Assembly (NCBI GenBank): GCA_021464245.1
Contig: JADCRB010000072.1
Span: 124,001 to 188,000 of the forward strand
Direction: 5' to 3'
DNA length: 64,000 nt
DNA from: Carallia brachiata
Taxonomy: Eukaryota > Streptophyta > Magnoliopsida > Malpighiales > Rhizophoraceae
Within the stretch, counting starts at the first letter, position 1; each line of letters opens with the position of its first letter. Of the stretch, positions 19,490-31,240 are shown piece after piece. Both the position numbers and the translations under genes were made by a program. The notes under the pieces were generated by a model. It did no database searches and was not told the DNA's origin. It saw only the letters and a program-made list of their open reading frames with translations.

Positions 19490-22207
19490 ATGCAGACGCG
19501 CAAATTCTACCTTCAGCATCACTTCAAAATTCTTAGCCCTCCCAAGATCTTATTCCTCTTTATCTTCCTCAAATGCCTAGCACTCACAACAACCTCCGGC
19601 AACTTGCCAGAGCTGTTCACGCCTGCTGATAACATCCTCATTAACTGTGGTTTCTCTGGCAACTCTACCAGCCTAGATGGCCGGAAATGGACTGGAGATA
19701 TGGGATCACAGTTTATTTCATCAGAAGAAATGAGCAAAACCAGCGTAGCCTCTGAAGCCTTTGGCCCCTCCCCGTCTATTGATCCAGTCCCATACAAAAC
19801 TGCTCGGATTTTCCTTTCTCAATTGACATACACCATCCATGTGAGTTCAGGCCTAAAGTTTATACGCTTGTACTTCAGTCCAATAACATATCATGAGCAA
19901 AAGCTCAATGTGTCTAATGCCTTTTTCAATGTCACTGTTGGTCCCTTCTCTCTTCTTAGCAACTTCAGCCCTCCTTCCCTATCCTTTGTTAAAGAATTCT
20001 GTGTAAACGTAGAAGAGAATCAGATATTGAGGATAAATTTTAGTCCAAGTACTTCCACTGACTCATACGGGTTTATCAACGGGATAGAGGTCATGTCAAT
20101 GCCTACTGACCTGTATTACACGAGATCAGGAGTTAAGGGTATACCATTCATCAACAATGATACTTTTGTTCTTCAAAACTATACTGCCCTTGAGACAGTT
20201 CACCGCCTAAATGTGGGTGGAAGCTCCATTTTGCCAGCTGATGATTCGGGCATGTTTCGGAGTTGGTCCAAAGACACTGATTTTTTGCAAAATTTTGGGG
20301 AAATAGTAGCCAACAAGAGTACTCCAATCAGCTACACAAAATTCCCTTCTTACACTGCTCCACCAGAGGTCTATCAAACAGCACAGTCCTCTGGCCAGGG
20401 TTTGAATCTTACATGGAGACTGCCAGTTGATTCGGGGTTCAGGTACCTCATAAGATTCCATTTCTGTGAGCTTCTACGTAATGTAGACAAGAGTGGTGGC
20501 AGGGAGTTCAAGATTATCATTGGAGATGGAATGGCTGAAAATTTAGCTGATATAATAGATTGGAGTGGTGGAATTGGCATTCCAACGCTGAAAGACTACG
20601 TTTTCCAGATGCCGAGACAGAGAACTGGCAAAGAGAAGGATCTTTTCATTGTTCTCTGCCCTATAGGTAAATCAAGGTCAATTCTCAATGGGTTGGAAGT
20701 GTTCAAGATCAATCATACGGAAGGTAATCTTGGTAAATCTTCTATTACTGTTGATCTACCGAAGACACCACATAATCAAGCCAAGGGATCCAAGACAATG
20801 AAGAAAACGTTCATTGCCATAAGTGGACCCACAATCGTTTTTCTCGTGCTTGTTGGATTGGCAATTTTCTGGATGTGTAGAAGATCAGGCTGCAACGAGC
20901 AGACTAATATCACGCCAATGCTAGAAAGAATGTGCCGTCAATTCACTGCTGCAGAGATGAAATATGCCACCCACAACTTTGATGCAGATCTGGTAATTGG
21001 TTCTGGTGGCTTTGGTAGAGTCTACAAAGGCCACGTTGGCAGTGAAACCATGCCAGTAGCCATCAAGGTGCTGAAGCCAACTTCAAGACAAGGGTCTAAG
21101 GAATTCCGGACAGAAATTGAAATGCTATCAAAGCTACACCATCACCATCTAGTATCATTGATTGGATACTGCGACACTGAGGGCCTCATGATGCTTGTTT
21201 ATGACTATATGGCCAATGGATCACTCTGTGATCACCTTTATAACACGGATAAGCCTCCATTATCATGGAAAGAAAGGCTACAGATATGCATTGGTGCTGC
21301 TTGTGGAATAGAACATCTTCATGTTCGTGCCAAGCCCATAATCATCCACCGTGACATCAAGACCTCAAATATATTGTTAGATGAGAAGTGGGTTCCAAAG
21401 GTCTCCGACTTTGGACTGTCCAGATTGGGCCCCATAAGCCCGTCCCGCAGCCACGTCACAACAAATGTTGCAGGAACCTTTGGTTACTTGGATCCTGAGT
21501 ACTTCCAGACCAACCATTTATCAGAAAAATCTGATGTCTACAGTTTTGGGGCGGTAATGCTTGAAGTGTTGTGTGGTAGGTCAGTGGTTGATGTCGAACT
21601 AGAAGAGGAGGAACACAGCTTGGTTCTGTGGGCCCGGAAACATGTTAAACACGGTTCGTTTGATCAGATTGTTGATCCCAATCTTAAGGGCCAGATTGCA
21701 CCAGCCTCTCTGAAGGTCTACGCAAGAATTTTTGAGTGCATTCGAGATCATAGAAAGGACAGGCCCACAATGTCACAGGTGTTGAAGAAACTCAAGCTTG
21801 CATTGAAGCTCCAGGAAAGAGCCGAAGCCACTGCAGAGGAGGGAATCATGCTTGACGGGTCCGATTTAGAGGAAATTTCATTGTGTGGGGATGGAAGCTA
21901 CACGGTGACTGTTAGGCCAGTCGAGACTGGCCGTCCTGCACACTCCTGTCCAATATTTTGGCAGAAAGGTAAACTAAACAACAAGGGGCCCAGGTTTTTC
22001 AGCGAGAGAGCAGGAGTTAAATTTCCTAAACCACCGTCTCTGCGTGGGCTCAAGGCATTCTTTTTCGCAGTTTCGGCATATAAGACATTGCCACGCGAGC
22101 AAGGGCACATGTTAGATTCAAGCACGCCTCAGCAGGATTCAACATCAGGAAAGGGTATAGTAGAGATTATGAACTCTGGAGGGGAATGTTCGTCTTCAAA
22201 AAGCTGA
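19490..22207 (+). CDS. CrRLK1L (FERONIA-type) malectin-like receptor kinase copy 2, intact
   Basis: An intronless 905-residue receptor, close to the usual CrRLK1L length. The ATG at 19490 is chosen over an upstream TTG because it is the first Met and precedes a hydrophobic signal peptide (ILFLFIFLKCLAL). Residues about 45-210 and 230-430 form the malectin-like ectodomain; 440-462 are a transmembrane segment (FIAISGPTIVFLVLVGLAIF). The Ser/Thr kinase spans about 495-775 with GSGGFGRVYKG, VAIKVLKP, IIHRDIKTSN and SDFGLSR, so catalytic Lys, HRD Asp and DFG Asp are all present. The C-terminal tail of about 120 residues is long and not obviously conserved. Known relatives act at the plasma membrane as RALF receptors with LORELEI-type co-receptors. 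It is tail to tail with RALF-like gene 1, 2.1 kb away. Confidence 0.96.
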   Translation: MQTRKFYLQHHFKILSPPKILFLFIFLKCLALTTTSGNLPELFTPADNILINCGFSGNSTSLDGRKWTGDMGSQFISSEEMSKTSVASEAFGPSPSIDPVPYKTARIFLSQLTYTIHVSSGLKFIRLYFSPITYHEQKLNVSNAFFNVTVGPFSLLSNFSPPSLSFVKEFCVNVEENQILRINFSPSTSTDSYGFINGIEVMSMPTDLYYTRSGVKGIPFINNDTFVLQNYTALETVHRLNVGGSSILPADDSGMFRSWSKDTDFLQNFGEIVANKSTPISYTKFPSYTAPPEVYQTAQSSGQGLNLTWRLPVDSGFRYLIRFHFCELLRNVDKSGGREFKIIIGDGMAENLADIIDWSGGIGIPTLKDYVFQMPRQRTGKEKDLFIVLCPIGKSRSILNGLEVFKINHTEGNLGKSSITVDLPKTPHNQAKGSKTMKKTFIAISGPTIVFLVLVGLAIFWMCRRSGCNEQTNITPMLERMCRQFTAAEMKYATHNFDADLVIGSGGFGRVYKGHVGSETMPVAIKVLKPTSRQGSKEFRTEIEMLSKLHHHHLVSLIGYCDTEGLMMLVYDYMANGSLCDHLYNTDKPPLSWKERLQICIGAACGIEHLHVRAKPIIIHRDIKTSNILLDEKWVPKVSDFGLSRLGPISPSRSHVTTNVAGTFGYLDPEYFQTNHLSEKSDVYSFGAVMLEVLCGRSVVDVELEEEEHSLVLWARKHVKHGSFDQIVDPNLKGQIAPASLKVYARIFECIRDHRKDRPTMSQVLKKLKLALKLQERAEATAEEGIMLDGSDLEEISLCGDGSYTVTVRPVETGRPAHSCPIFWQKGKLNNKGPRFFSERAGVKFPKPPSLRGLKAFFFAVSAYKTLPREQGHMLDSSTPQQDSTSGKGIVEIMNSGGECSSSKS

Positions 22208-22539
22208 GATAACGCATATCCGTTTGTGCAAAATTGTCCCAAAATAATTTAAAGCAAAGCAATCAGTGCTTTTACTTTTTGATGTTTTTTTTTGTAGCTT
22301 TACTTTTTTTTTTTTTGTACATTTTTGCCGCTTTACTTTGAATGAGTAATCTATAATGCAGTATGGATTCTCTTTCTTTTAATCAGTTGATGTAAACTGT
22401 CCCAAACTGATAAATCAATTCCTGGATAATAGTCGTGGAAAAGCCGGTTATTTCTCAGCGCGTGATTGATACTTCGGAGTGATATTTTCCAAAAGCTAAT
22501 AATTGACGTGACAAAGGAAAGCCCCAACAAAGAGAAAGC

Positions 22540-22873
22540 AGATGGACAGGTTCCTTTTTCTTTTTTCTTTATTTGTTGCTTGTTCCTTTTTGCAAAGAGC
22601 CATAATAATTATGCACTGTTGAAAATGAAATATCTCACATCACATCGATTGGAAAAGAAGAAAACAAGAAGTTTATAAATTACAAATAATTTAATTAAAA
22701 TAATTTAGATGGACAGGTTCCTTTTTCTTTTTTCTTTATTTGTTGCTTGTTCCTTTTTGCAAAGAGCCATAATAATTATGCACTGTTGAAAATGAAATAT
22801 CTCACATCACATCGATTGGAAAAGAAGAAAACAAGAAGTTTATAAATTACAAATAATTTAATTAAAATAATTT
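22540..22873. repeat. Tandem duplication of 167 bp, two copies identical by eye
   Basis: 22540-22706 is repeated directly at 22707-22873 with no differences that I can find. Each copy begins agatggacagg and ends aaaataattt. Confidence 0.92.
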
Positions 22874-23400
22874 AAATTATTTTAATGAGATAATAAATTT
22901 TTTTGATAAAATTAAAAATAAATTTAAGATAAATTTAGTTCAATATCCATATATCAATAATAATTCACGTCATAAAAATACAACATAAAATCAGAGTTCG
23001 AGTCTGTTTGAACGAGTTTAACGACTTTTGAAAAAATTTTAAGTGGGTATTTAAGACAGTATTTCAATATGAGAATTGTGTTTGAAACGGTAACTTTCGG
23101 TGAAGGCCCGTAATGATTGGGTAAGTGACAATTGATTGTTAAAAATTTCAGTTACACTTGAGGGGAGTGTTGGAAATGAAATATCTCGCATTGGTAACTT
23201 TCGGTGAAGTCCCATAATAATTGAGCAAGTGACAACTGATTGTCAAAAATTTCAGTTACACTTGAGAAGGAGTACTGGAAATGAAGTGTCCCACGTCGAT
23301 TGGGAAAGAAAAAAAATGAAAAGTTTATAAATTAAAGGTAATTAGTTAAAGTAATTTAAATAATTTTAATAAAATAATAAACTAATTTAATAAAATTAAA
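22619..23400. repeat. LTR-like repeat cluster (ggaaatgaaatatctcacat family)
   Basis: The phrase (g)gaaatgaaatatctc with nearby catcgattgg and aagtttataaatta recurs near 22620, 22787, 23171 (partial) and 23277. The copies near 23171 and 23277 are each preceded by a cacttgag-(a/g)gg-agt stretch that looks like a polypurine tract before an LTR start. I read it as nested LTR fragments, but see no complete element. Confidence 0.5.
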
Positions 23401-24334
23401 ATAAATTTAATCCAATACTATTTATCTATAATAAAACCCAAGCTACAAAAATACAACATGCACTAACATATTTTGGGCTAACATGTCCCAGATACTATGA
23501 ATTTAGAAATTCTTGTGGAATATTAGCTTTCAGGATCCCGAACGATCTACAGTTTTGATGACAATTGATATTGGTGGATGCCAATCTTGCGACTGAGCAA
23601 TAAATGCGCAGGAATCTGATTCTGATCAAAAATCACGGCCAGGACCTAGAATAAATTCTGCGGTCTTCTGGGTACCTTTTTTTTTTTTTTTATATATAAC
23701 AGTACTCTTTTCTCTATATATACACTTACGTTCTCAATCAAATCTATGCAACTAAGGTCTATTAAACCAGATATTAATCTATTAAATTTCACAATCTGGG
23801 TTAAGAAGTCAACCAGAGATCCTAACGAAGCATCAATGCTGGAAACATATTAAATTATCAATTCTCTGAAAACTTGGAGCCTGTTTTGGTAGCCTGTGTC
23901 AAATTGGTGTATGATCAACATTTAGAAACGCTCAAACCAAGGAGCTGCCAAAAATTCAGGATCAACTCCTTTGTCTCATTATAACAACAATGATCTGCTG
24001 CAAAATCGTTTTGAAAATAACGCAAACACACCCTTCAAATTCCACAAACTGAAATTCAGGGCACTTTCATTAGACAGACAATTCACTTTCACTCCCATTA
24101 CATTACATTTTCTTGTTCATGACTCTTTCTTGTAGCAGAAAACATATTACAACTTCCAGTTTGAGATAGCCACAACACATTCATCTCTGGCAGTAAACTA
24201 AAGGAATTGAGATAAACTAAGGAACATTATCAATGACCATACATGCATTGATTCACACGTACTGGGGGAAATCCCTCGACTCAAGTGCCCTTACCGGTAA
24301 GGAAGCAAGTGATCCTGGAAAGTGAAGAAGGGTA

Positions 24335-24676
24335 TCATGACTGGCAGTTGCGATGGTACGCGCCACACTTCTCTTTAGCAGATGGAGGATTCTTGGTAGG
24401 GATGCAGTAACGTTGAGCCCGGCCGCAGTTAAAAATCGGTTTGTTGCGGAATCTGTTGGCATCGTATGCATATCCAGAGGCAGAGGCTGCAAGCATTCTG
24501 CTAATGTCTGATTCCATCATGAACTCCAAGTCTATGTTAGAGTCTGCCGTGGAGCTACTACTGCCGCGGCCGCCACCGCCGCCGCTTATCCTCTGTGAAG
24601 TAGCCTTGCAGGAGAGTATAGAAAGCAGAACCAGCACCAAAATTAATGCTTCAGATGATACGGAGAGACACTTCAT
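24335..24676 (-). CDS. RALF-like secreted peptide precursor 1
   Basis: 113 residues. An N-terminal signal peptide (ALILVLVLLSILSCKA) is followed by a Gly/Ser-rich propeptide containing DLEFMMESDISRMLAAS, which resembles RALF propeptides before their processing site. The mature region has four cysteines spaced C-x6-C-x12-C-x6-C (CGRAQRYC ... CGAYHRNC). A YAYDANRFRN stretch lies where canonical RALFs have YISY and ALRRN. The usual dibasic RRxL site is reduced to SRML. RALFs are secreted ligands of CrRLK1L receptors; this is a divergent member. The gene is intronless, convergent with the intact receptor, and its upstream region is duplicated at 45.5 kb. A small Cys-rich peptide of another class is possible but the propeptide favours RALF. 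Confidence 0.78.
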   Translation of the reverse strand: MKCLSVSSEALILVLVLLSILSCKATSQRISGGGGGRGSSSSTADSNIDLEFMMESDISRMLAASASGYAYDANRFRNKPIFNCGRAQRYCIPTKNPPSAKEKCGAYHRNCQS

Positions 24677-26240
24677 TTTTACTAACTTGGTTGTTTGTTT
24701 GTTTAGTTGTACACTGTTGCTGCTGGCTAGTGGTGTTGCTGAGCCAGACTTTAGGCCTTACATGAATTAGTATGGTAGTGATCAATTTGATGGTGAGTCT
24801 CAGGAACTGGTCCGTACTTTAAATGTGTTTCGCACAAAGAGAATTGGGCGCATCTGTAAAGGTTGTCGACAAGGAGATAAAGCATAAGCATAAATTGTAT
24901 TATTGTTTTAGTTTATTATTATTTTTTGGCATGGCCTTTAGCTTTAGTTGAGGATTGGGCATAATCAAAGTGGCTAGCAGTGTGGTCGGTAAGGTCCCTC
25001 GCCCTCTCTCTCATGTTCTAACACTTTCTTTAGAACAAAAAAAAAAAAAAGTAAAATCTTTAGTTTTACTTGAATTGAATTTTTAAACTTAACAACCAAT
25101 AGGCTATAATTAGTAGTTACGACATCAAATCATTAAGAGTGGCAATTAACATGTACCTACCCAACATTTGGGCCGTCAATGCAATTTGAGTTAGTACTGT
25201 GGTTTATACATAAGGGCACAATTTTAGCACTGGATCATATGTCAAGATAGTAGCTTCTGACTAAAGTGTAGAAACTATAAAAAGTACAACTGCTCATTAA
25301 TTTAGTATAACTATATTAAAAAATAAAAAAATAAAAAAATTATAAAACTCTAGAAACCAAAATGTAGATATTACATTGTAGACGGTAAAAGAAATTTTTT
25401 TTCTTTGAAATTTTTTTTTCTTTTTAAAATCAATGCGGTTGCACTTAAATTACAACCGGTTGCATTTGTTGGTTTATCTAAAAGTTCCATCCAAATGATG
25501 CATCTCAGTGCAAACCTTTTCCCTATATATAAACAACCAATAACCTAAACAAAGGCTAAAGTACGAGAACCATAGAAATTTTAATACCCAACTGAAACTA
25601 ATTTCCTTCAGTTCCCCAACGCGAGGCGAAGAACAATTCTTTTTTTTTTTTTTTTTTTTGGGTCCTAGGCGAAGAACAATTCTAAGGATAGCAACGCTAT
25701 AATTGAGGAAAAACCAATGGCTTCAATTTGGAGTCCCGAGCGAAGTCCATTTCTGTAACTTTGGTCCAACCCACTACACTGCAACTTGAACCCGTCCAAT
25801 ATGGTTCGCAGCCCTACACTGGATAACCTCGGGCCGATAAAGGCCGGTTGATGTGATGGCCAAGTGGGGACCGACTCCAACCAATCAACCCAAATCAGAC
25901 ACATGACGTCATTTGCTATAGTAATCAGTCTGGGCCAGCCTGGCTTGGGTCTGGTTGAGGGCCATATATTGGGCCTCCTTCAATTGGTTTATAGTAGTGG
26001 GCCCATTCGCACCCATTGGGCCATTAACCGACGTATGACGTTTAATTATTAGTTTCTTATTCGATTTCATCTCCAAGATTTCATCTCCAACCTTTTCTTC
26101 TGGAGATGAAATCCTTTCATTAAACAAAAAATAAGGATAAAAAAAATCACTAAGACATAAATTCGATCATAATTGGCTGGTCATAATTATTATATAATTT
26201 AGAGAAGCCAAATTTGCATTTCCTTTTTTTTTTAATGGAA
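24677..26240 (-). repeat. Upstream region of RALF-like gene 1, duplicated at 45.48-46.2 and 40.4 kb
   Basis: Segments such as gtgttgctgagccagactttaggcc, the agcaacgcta block near 25693, the ggtccaacc-cactacactgcaacttgaac block and cattaaccgacgtatga recur with changes at 45.5-46.2 kb. The next stretch (cgatcataattggctggtc, 26164-26240) recurs at 40.4 kb. It therefore belongs to the family of duplicated blocks that carries the RALF-like genes. No coding gene. Confidence 0.65.
25624..25683 (-). repeat. Poly-T insertion scar with 17-bp direct repeats
   Basis: AGGCGAAGAACAATTCT occurs at 25624-25640 and again at 25667-25683. Between them is a run of about 19 T followed by gggtcct. On the minus strand this is a 7-base stub plus a poly-A tail with a 17-bp target duplication, as left by a severely 5'-truncated LINE or SINE type insertion. 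Confidence 0.7.
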
Positions 26241-26809
26241 AATACTTTTTAGCACAAAATTAAAGAAATTGTCTGCATGATGTTTCCTTTTTTTCTTTTT
26301 TTTTTTTGAAAATCTTGATGTAGAGTAATATTATATACATTTGGGGTTATATTAACTATTATTTAAGATTTATTTTTTATTATAAAAGCTATATTTAAGA
26401 TAAGACTAAATATTATTTACAGTAATACTAAATACTATATAAATTTTTTTTTGGAAAAATTTAGTTTTTATAAAAAAAATTGAAACCTAAACCAAAACTA
26501 TTGGATTTTTTACTTGGAACAATGTAACTATTTTTTTGCCCCTTTCGCGATGTTTGGTTAGTGATAAATAGCATTGTCCTTTATTAATTGACTTTACTTA
26601 AAATTTAAATTTAAAATTTTCAGTATTAAATAAGACTCCAAAGATCGTACTAATGAACTTATGTGGTCAAATTAAATAATAACAATAATAAATAAAATCA
26701 GGGGCTGTACAAAATGAAGCTAAATGAATAATCAAAAAATTTGTATGACAATAAATTAATAATCAAAAAATTAATAATAAAAAAAATGAAGCTAAATGAA
26801 TCCTTTTAT
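26241..26809. other. AT-rich intergenic DNA
   Basis: Low-complexity A/T runs; no gene or recognisable element. Confidence 0.5.
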
Positions 26810-27057
26810 TTGGAGCAAAAGAAATCCTCATCAAATGGGAATTCAGCCATAACGGCTATAAAATCCACATCAACTGCCTTTTTTTAAAAAATTTTTAATT
26901 TTTTTTTTCACCTTCACTTAAAAAAAAAAAGCTGACCCAGTCCAACGTTGTCAAATAATAAGAATAATTAGATAATTAGGATCATTCGAAATTCTCATTG
27001 GGTTGGACATAAAATCCGCACCAACTGGGAATTCAGCTTTTGTCCATCATCCATTCG

Positions 27058-27060
<3 letters not shown>

Positions 27061-27092
<32 letters not shown>
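27061..27092. repeat. (TA)16 microsatellite
   Basis: Uninterrupted TA dinucleotide run. Confidence 0.98.
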
Positions 27093-27093
<1 letters not shown>

Positions 27094-28011
27094 CCGTTGA
27101 GTCTCTGTTTTTTTTACTCAAGAGAGATCATTAATCTCCGCCTTCCGTCTCTCTTTGATCTTTGATGGCAGACATTGCTTCTGTTCTTCTCTTTGCAAGA
27201 AAAGCTCTGTTTCTTTATCTTTTCTTCTTCTTCTTCTTCTTTGAGTTTCAGGAAAAAAGTGAAATTTCTTCTCGTTCAACCTTCAAGAAAAATGAAAAAA
27301 TTAGGTTTCGGATTCGAAAACTGGGATTTCGGAGACCCAAAAGTGGAGATTCTTTCTTGGTATACAAACGTCGGTCTTTTTCATATTCTTTGCGATTTCA
27401 AACTTAAAAAGACCAGAAGAGGAGCTTGAGGATTTCTTCATAATCTTCGCCAAGTTTCTCTCTTTATTTCATTCTTTTTAATCTTTTATGTTTTTTTAAT
27501 CTTTTATGGTTTTTTCTTTGTTTTATTTTCCTTAATTTCCCTTTTTTTTCTCATATTGCATGGTTTCTTTTTTTGTTCTCACTCTTTCTTCATGTCTGGG
27601 TTTGTTATTAGTTTTTTTTTTTTTCAAGAACTAGAAATTTTGATATTTAAAGAATCAGAATTCAAAAGGGTACACATAAGAGGGGGTCCTGCATATTTGT
27701 GTTGGATAAGTTTTTTCTTAGTTTGCATTGAAATCAGTGGCATTACGGTTTTATTTAGATAGTTAGATTGTTCCATAAAAAAGATTGATTTTTCTACTTA
27801 TACAATCGCGTGAACAATCATGAAATTTATTAATTTGTGATCACTGTTATGCATAATATGTTATTTTCCAACTCAAAATTTTACCCTTTTTTAGTTGTTT
27901 TCAAGTATATAAACTTTCTGCAGCTGTTTTCTTTTCTTTTCATTGGACCAAAATTGTAGTTTTACTTGCAGTGAACTATATTAGATTGGTGCTAGTTATT
28001 GTAAATTTTTT

Positions 28012-28368
28012 TCACATCCCAATTTTTAATGGTTGGCGTTCAATACACGAACATGTTTGATGAGTTGGTGAATTTTGTTTACTTTGGTTTAACCGGTACA
28101 GGACACCTGCAAGGCACGTCTTAGTGGCAGGTTGAATGAAATATGATAGTGTTCTACCATCAGATTGAGTCATCTTTGGAAAGTCAAAATTGGTAGTGTT
28201 TTCCATTGGTTTTGGAAAATTTTCTAACTTCAACTTAATTTGTGGTTTACGTTTCTTGTTGCTGCTTCTTGTTTTGTGTTGGAAAATGAATCTTCTTGAA
28301 TTTTTAATCTCTTGAGTGGATGAACAGAAGAGTGTTAACTTTGTCAAGCTGGTGTTAGGTCCTGCCAT
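28012..28368 (-). CDS. Candidate small ORF conserved in unit A (118 aa)
   Basis: Minus-strand frame starting at the ATG at 28368, which has a good start context (accATGG). Its product aligns with that of 35247-35618 from the second Met of this frame onward: starts MAGPNTSLTKLTLFCSS and MYGSNSCLTKLTPFCSS, then shared SRR-IF, KLK-EN, TQSD-RTLSYFIQ, LNQSK--SPT-QT and CIE blocks. The gaps needed between the copies are multiples of three. No domain, signal peptide or known family is recognised. It could be a real small gene, a decayed exon, or a chance frame in a duplicated sequence. Confidence 0.3.
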   Translation of the reverse strand: MAGPNTSLTKLTLFCSSTQEIKNSRRFIFQHKTRSSNKKRKPQIKLKLENFPKPMENTTNFDFPKMTQSDGRTLSYFIQPATKTCLAGVLYRLNQSKQNSPTHQTCSCIERQPLKIGM

Positions 28369-31240
28369 GGTTTTACTCAACGGAGAGGTCAAATAGAAAA
28401 TTGTGTTCAGGTTAGTCTACTTTGTCCTTGTCTAATGGCAATAGAGCTTCCCACCAAAGGCAAATTTTGGAGGTGGTATTTCACATTCAGTAGTAGAAAT
28501 GCAGTTGGTGTTCCACTGGTATTTAGCTCCAGCCTTGTGTTATACCAGTGATGATCTGTTTTCTTTATCTGGAATGATATCTATGTTTTGTTTTAAAACG
28601 TTTATCCTATTAGATGGATACAGTTTAAAATGGAATTGTGAAAAATTTAACGTATCATATTCTTGGATCTGTTGTAGATATTAGTGAAATTAATCTCTAA
28701 TATTGTGGTCAGTGAAATAATGCTCCAGTCAAATCATATCCAATTAATGTCAATTCTCCTTGGCTTTGATGAATTGTTTACAGTAACCTTTATGTTATTT
28801 TTTGTGGTTTTCCCTCATTTGAATTTATTAAAAATGTTCAATATTGTCTCTTGGTTGTTCAATAGCAATTTGAGCTTCTACGCCTCTTGATTGTGTGATG
28901 GCAGCCACTCCAGCAGATTGAACGCTGCTGGATCTTTGGATCTGGTGACTGTGCTATTGAAGGAAATTACTCTTAAGTCTTAACTTTAAAATTGTGTTAT
29001 ATTATATGCTAATTAAAGTCTCTTATAGCATTGTGCAGAATGCTCCAAGCGAATGATGAAGGCAGCAGATGGTGTTTGTTTTGACACCAAAATACCTTTA
29101 AAGTGATGATCACTGTCGCTTGCAGGTTAAATTCTCTCAACTATGCAGTCAGCACTTACTAGTTATATTGGTTAATGATTCATGCCATAGAACCTGTACT
29201 TGGCATATCCCACATCACAAATACTAGCTAGGCCGTTGATTCTAGACTACTAATGACAAGTTTGCTTGATGCAGCTTCGAGATCATATCTGGACACTTTA
29301 ACAACTTTATTCTGTTTTTCTTTCTGAATTTTATGAATTTGCTTTTGTTCTTGCTGTGAAGAATTTAAAAGCTTGCCCTATCATTGGTTCAGCTCATGTG
29401 GGACAAATGTTTCTAATCTCTGCTATGATTGCCTGTGACTTCGAAATATTGTAGTGACATTAAATTATGGTTCCTCTTTTGATGTTATCAAACATGCAAT
29501 TCAAATTTTTTTCCTTCCAATTAACATGAAGTAAAGAGGTAGTATAGTTTTCAGGCTATGATCTTGTCAGCCACTAATGTCAAAATCTTTCTCTCAACAT
29601 TAGTGAATTGTCTTATTTCTTGTTCTTTGGAATTTGGAAAATTTGTTTCATGATCTGTTGAAAGATTTGGTACCACTTGCGTAATTTTTCTTGATGAACT
29701 TGGCATGTCTTTTTTTTTCCCCTGTAATAGTGGCTTGTGGGGTTCATGTCGCAAAAATTTTACTTACAAGCTAATATAAAAGTTTATTTCTGGAGATAAA
29801 TTTTGCCTTGCAGACTTCTTGACCCTAATCTGGAAAGCTTTAGATTCCTTGTTGAAATTTACATTTTGCAACTTATCTTGCACCTGCCATGGCAAACACA
29901 CCGCAAACCGCAAATCTGAGGTTTGGTTGCTTCTCTTATTAGAAAAATGCAATCAGCCGAAAAATGGAAAGCTCATTGTTTTTTATTTTTCTAGGCTGGT
30001 AATTGCTCCTAAGTATGGATTGCTTCTTCTAGGAATATAAAATCTTTTCCTCACTTCTCTCTTTTGTCAAGCACAGGAATGCTCATTGATTTTGCTGAGT
30101 GATTCTCACAGAATTTGAATCTGAAGCTGATAGTGTATGCATATTCCTTAATCAAAATAGCTGTTGCTGATGAGGCATCTCATGTGTCTTTTTGATATCC
30201 AGTACATTCCCCACTTTGCAGTTGCTCCTGAAAAACTAGCATCTCAACTAAGGTGCCAGTGTCTCTGCCACATAAGCATGAATTTTGCTTCTTATACGCT
30301 TTCCTATTTGTGCATTGCTTGGAAGACACGGTGAGAATTTTGGTATTATCTTGTCAGCTAATGAGGGTGATCATGTTTAATACCTAAGTTTTGCAATATA
30401 TATGGCTTTTATTCAACTGTTATGAATGTTCCTAGTTTAACTTTTTTTTTTTTTTTTTTCCTTTTTTCTGCTCTATCATTGTAGTTGGATTCAGTTGGTT
30501 ACTTTTGCAAGTGAACTTTTTGGAGCATCTGCATTTGTTGTGAAAGTTTTGCGGTTATGCAGCTGTAGTTAAAGGATAATTTCTTTGGATTTCTAACATT
30601 TTGCAACTGCAGGATGTAGAAGGGAAGTGATAATTCCTTGCACGAACAACAAATGATTTTTCTGCAGATGACTATATGTATGAAACATCAAATCTTTTGA
30701 TTCTAACATAACTTTCAAACACGCATGTCAAATTTGTTGTAACATTTTTTATGTCAACCCTTTCCTATAATGTTTACATAATCCTCCGAATCTTTCAGAC
30801 ATTCCAGTTATATTTTTCCTCTCTTTTTCTTTTTACGTTTTCCTTTTTACTTTATTGTTGTAGTTTGATTCAGTTGGTTACTTTTGCAAGTGAACTTTTT
30901 GTTTCATCTGCATTTGTTGTGAAATTTTTGCGCAGTTATGCTCCTACCCTTATAGGCTGCACTTCTTTTCTGCATGAGCCTTAGCTTCAAAGCATTGTGT
31001 CTCAGAATTTTTTTATTTTATTTTATTTTGTTATATTGATGTTCTGTAAAATTTTGTTCCCTTGGATTCAAGATTTAGTGGAAAATCCAATTTATAACTG
31101 AGGTGAAAAACCTTTTCACCTTTTTATTCTAATTTTGTTCTTGTGCAGGACCATCCAACTAAGGCTCATCCATACCATTAGGTTCTAAATAGGCACTCTT
31201 TCAATAGTCTTCCATGAGCTTGCCTTTTGCTTATGTCGTC

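Larger units (their letters stand above)
22208..24334. other. Intergenic DNA between CrRLK1L copy 2 and RALF-like gene 1
   Basis: Holds the 3' UTRs of the two convergent genes, a recent tandem duplication (22540-22873) and LTR-like repeats (22786-23400). Nothing coding is supported. Confidence 0.6.
26810..31240 (+). repeat. Duplicated unit A (possible non-coding transcription unit)
   Basis: Matches unit B (34090-39530) in order along its length: the caacggctataaaat stretch (about 26850 and 34140), tctccgccttccg with TTC repeats (27130 and 34320), cataaaaaagattgatttttct (27775), the ORF block (28010-28390 and 35170-35620), tagatattagtgaaattaatctctaatattgtgg (28675 and 37612), cacataagcatgaattttgcttct (30265) and ttgtgcaggaccatccaactaaggctcat (31140 and 39420). 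A TTC-rich leader, then a gap and splice-like CAG sites suggest a 5' exon and introns, but I find no long reading frame. Identity of the ancestral gene is unknown. Confidence 0.8.

Noticed and set aside
27162..27429. Overlapping open frames starting near a good ATG in unit A
   Set aside because: They cross a TTC run, the frame is not kept in unit B, and no family is recognised; more likely a leader exon.
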